Below are positions 61,570 to 64,000 of a stretch of DNA of 64,000 nucleotides, in pieces (the first letter of the stretch is position 1; each line of letters begins with the position of its first letter). This DNA is from Sipunculus nudus. Lineage: Eukaryota > Annelida > Sipuncula > Golfingiida > Sipunculidae. The notes beneath the pieces were generated by a model. The model was not told where the DNA came from and ran no database searches. It saw only the letters and a list, made by a program, of their open reading frames with translations. The stretch is taken from contig CM049311.1 in NCBI GenBank assembly GCA_026874595.1, positions 14,599,676 to 14,663,675 of the forward strand, in the 5' to 3' direction. The position numbers were made by a program, and so were the translations under genes.

Positions 61570-63492
61570 AGCGAACCTGTGAGCTAATGCAATGGTGTGG
61601 CGTCGTCCGTCGTCTGTAAGTTAACCCATACTATTTCAAAACAAATGGAGCTAGCATCATGAAATTTAATGCTAAAAATAGCGATCTCAAAAACTCTGCA
61701 TTTTCTTAGATTTTATAGAGAAAAAGCTAAAAAACCTTTAAAATCTTCTTCTCCGAAACGGTCCAGCCAAATTGTTCAATATTTTACAGAAATGATCCCA
61801 GAGGCAAGCCCTCTCAAGTTTGTTCAAATGGTTTGCATTTGATGAATTTCAGTGGTGTTACACAAATTTGAACTTAGTCATTTGGCCAAGTAAGCATACT
61901 GACATAGTAATCTCAGAAATGACAGAAGCTAGCATTACCAAATATTGTGCAAATGTTGGTCACATGACTTATATTTGAAGTTGCAGATTTTGTTGTGCCA
62001 CCTACATTGACCTGTTTGTAATGGGCAAAAACCTCATATTTTTAGCCTTTTTCAGCTTAAAATGTTTATGATGAAACTGTCAAGTTGAATTGTTCAATTT
62101 TTCAAAAGAATTATCCTACGAGATGGTTCTTCCAATCATATTAGAAAAGCTTAAGTTGGTTTTATGGCCATTATTATGTCTATTTCAAACTGAGGACTGC
62201 AAAACTGTTCTTCTACAAAATTATTGTTTCAAGTCAAACTTCTGTAACATTGCACAAAAATAATTCTTAGGTGGCCTTTGTTCAAGTTTATTTGAATGAT
62301 TTTTGGCAGAATTATTGGACTTTTAACAATGAAAGAACTGCATCTTTTATTATTCTAGATATTTTGATAAAAAGTTTATGAATATGTCAGCTTGAAAAAA
62401 AGCATTTTAGCCAAAGTCTTTCAGTATCTGTAAACAGATTTACCAACAGGCCGTGATTGTGTCTGTATCTTTAAATAGGTTGAGAAACTGCCAACTGTTT
62501 CAGATTTGGCAAATGATCAAGAGTTCATTCAGTGCAGCCAGATTTAGGTCAAGAGATTAGTCAGTGCAGCCAAGCCCAAGGCATGTGATCACCTCATTGG
62601 TGACATGTGAACACCTCATGCGCAACATGTGATCACCTCATGGGTGTCATGCCCCTCAGGGCTGCATGTGGAGCCAATCTGTGAGCTTATGCAAAGGTGT
62701 GGCTACTATTTCAGATTTGGCAACAGACCAAAGGTCAGTCAGGGTCTATTTATAGCTTTGGCAGACTGCCAACTGTGTCAGATTATGCAATAGGTCAAGA
62801 GTTCACTCAGTACAGCCAGGTACAGGTCAAAAGTTCACTCAGTCTAGCCAGGTGCAGGTCATGAGTTCACTCAGTGCAGTAGCCTGAGCCAGCAAATTTG
62901 TCACAGTTCACTCGGGGCAACTGCCTTTCTCACCTAAGCCTGGTCAGCCCCATGCATCAGACTCAAGGTAAGTTTGATGTATTGGCCTGATATTTTGACC
63001 TGTCTATGTGTCTTTGATGGCTATATCATTCACAAGACAGGTGTCACCACCTACAATGACTTTTGCACAGTGTATGTGCCTGCTTATTTCTACAGAGGAA
63101 TTTGATATATCAGCCTGAAATTGGGCATATTTATACATATCGAGTAGCTTTGTCGTATACAAGACTGGTGATGCCACCTACAATAATATTTGCACAGTGT
63201 GTGTCCCTGCTTATTTCTGAGGAGGGGTTTGATATATCAGTCTGAAATCGGGCATATGTATATATCTCTGATAGCTTCGTTGTATACAAGACTGGTGGTG
63301 CCAGCTACAATCATTTTTGTGTTGTGTGCACCCATGCCAGAATTTCAGCAGTGATGTTTGTGTAATTGTTTCTTATTCAAAATGTTTAGCACATGCATTG
63401 TTCATATACATATGAAGTAATGGTCCACCATTGAAGCATTATACCTGGTGTATTTCCCAATGCACAGGTTCGCATTAGGCCTGTAGGCCTTT
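61570..63492 (+). mobile_element. Family C repeat C3, inserted in C2
   Basis: It starts AGCGAACCTGTGAGCTAATG and ends GCACAGGTTCGCATTAGGCC then TGTAGGCCTTTTT. Internal GGCAGACTGCCAACTGTGTC and AGGTCAAGAGTTCACTCAG segments match C1 near 22260-22390. It ends about 145 bp before the last exon. Confidence 0.75.
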
Positions 63493-63636
63493 TTTAAATG
63501 AATTCCTGTATTTTCCTGATGTACTTGAAATTAGCAAAATTTTATTATTTACCATAACCAAAACAGTTTTACAGTCCAACTGAATAGGAATTTGGTCCTC
63601 TGGATAATAAATTTGAATAATTGCCATACTTTACAG

Positions 63637-63777
63637 GTTCATGGGGGCCATGGGCTCAATGGACAGTTTGTGATGTCACATGTGGAATAGGATCCAGGAG
63701 CAGAAATCGAGACTGTGAACCCTCAAACTGTAGGGGACAACGCAGCGAGTCTGACAGCTGTGACATGGGACCATGTG
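63637..63777 (+). CDS. TSR exon 15, classical, last visible exon
   Basis: A 141-bp phase 1-1 exon (acceptor TTTACAG, donor GTAAGG). It encodes WGPWAQW, CDVTCGIG, SRSRNRDC and six cysteines ending MGPC. The donor shows that the gene continues past the window. Confidence 0.92.
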
Positions 63778-64000
63778 GTAAGGATATGAACTGTATACAA
63801 GCTGGTTATAGTTAACCATATGATTAGACCTACACATTTTCCTCTCTTTTCGCAACAGTTGTATCAGGGATCCCACAAACCTAAAATGCCTTGAAAATCT
63901 TTACCAATTTTTAATGCATTTTTGAGGCCTTCTGACTGCTTGGAATTATCTTTAATTTTCCTTGAAAAGTCCTTTAATTTTACTCTATAATAATAGCTTA

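Larger units (their letters stand above)
1556..63777 (+). other. Partial gene: multi-TSR, multi-VWA coadhesin-like adhesion protein (internal exons only)
   Basis: Nineteen exons read collinearly on the + strand: 15 thrombospondin type 1 repeats and 4 VWA domains, 4512 bp in all (about 1504 codons). Every exon has AG before it and GT after it, is divisible by three and is phase 1-1, so all join in frame. Such exons are typical of shuffled extracellular modules. Known VWA/TSR proteins act outside the cell in adhesion or matrix assembly; VWA domains bind ligands through a metal ion. Coadhesin, a coral skeletal and mollusc shell-associated name, is the closest label I know for this mix. The first exon, any signal peptide or transmembrane segment, and the 3' end are outside the window. 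Two adjacent genes cannot be excluded across the long introns at 9.9-24.1 kb or 49.0-63.6 kb, but phase and style are continuous. Confidence 0.85.

Noticed and set aside
1-64000. Bacterial operons, CRISPR arrays or phage
   Set aside because: Split genes with GT-AG introns, microsatellites and eukaryotic repeats dominate; the regular repeats are minisatellites or transposon units, not spacer arrays.

Overview
This is a eukaryotic, AT-rich, repeat-laden genomic window that lies entirely inside one large multi-exon gene on the + strand. I find 19 coding exons (about 4.5 kb of 64 kb), each bounded by AG and GT, each a multiple of three in length, and each in phase 1 at both ends. Fifteen encode single thrombospondin type 1 repeats (TSR) and four encode complete von Willebrand factor A (VWA) domains. 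No first exon, signal peptide, terminal exon or poly(A) signal is visible, so the gene continues past both edges. The VWA plus TSR architecture matches secreted or surface adhesion proteins usually annotated as coadhesin-like in molluscs and cnidarians. With the repeat types present, a marine invertebrate, most likely a bivalve mollusc, is the best guess; this is inference.

Domain order from 5' to 3' is TSR(1556)-VWA1(3440)-TSR(6698)-VWA2(9325)-TSR(24142)-VWA3(27069)-TSR x3(28573, 30136, 32547)-VWA4(38514)-TSR x8(42990 to 56020)-TSR(63637). All four VWA exons are exactly 585 bp and keep the full metal-ion-dependent adhesion site. VWA1 and VWA4 form one sequence type and follow TSRs of a CDC variant; VWA2 and VWA3 form a second type and follow classical CSxTCG TSRs. 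This suggests the gene grew by duplicating TSR-VWA pairs, then TSRs alone.

The introns are filled with transposable elements. A broken DIRS-like tyrosine-recombinase retrotransposon (about 6.94-9.28 kb, - strand) ends just before the VWA2 exon. Most other intron mass (4.99-6.55, 10.66-23.58, 25.42-26.49, 39.37-41.10, 50.34-55.85, 56.47-59.40 and 60.20-63.49 kb) is made of five repeat families, here called A to E. They share one end plan: a 5' end whose first bases recur inverted near the 3' end, then a short 3' palindrome, then a T-rich end, with no target duplication and insertion at T runs. This fits non-autonomous Helentron/Helitron2-like elements. Two nested insertions can be resolved exactly because an uninterrupted paralogous site is present in the same window. 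Families B, C, D and E, otherwise unlike each other, repeatedly carry the same perfect palindrome GGTGGCGCCACC.

Smaller items are a terminal-inverted-repeat DNA transposon (14.34-16.22 kb), two MITEs close to exon borders, four minisatellites, a long TA microsatellite and several C or G homopolymer runs. No tRNA, rRNA, CRISPR array or prokaryotic feature was seen.
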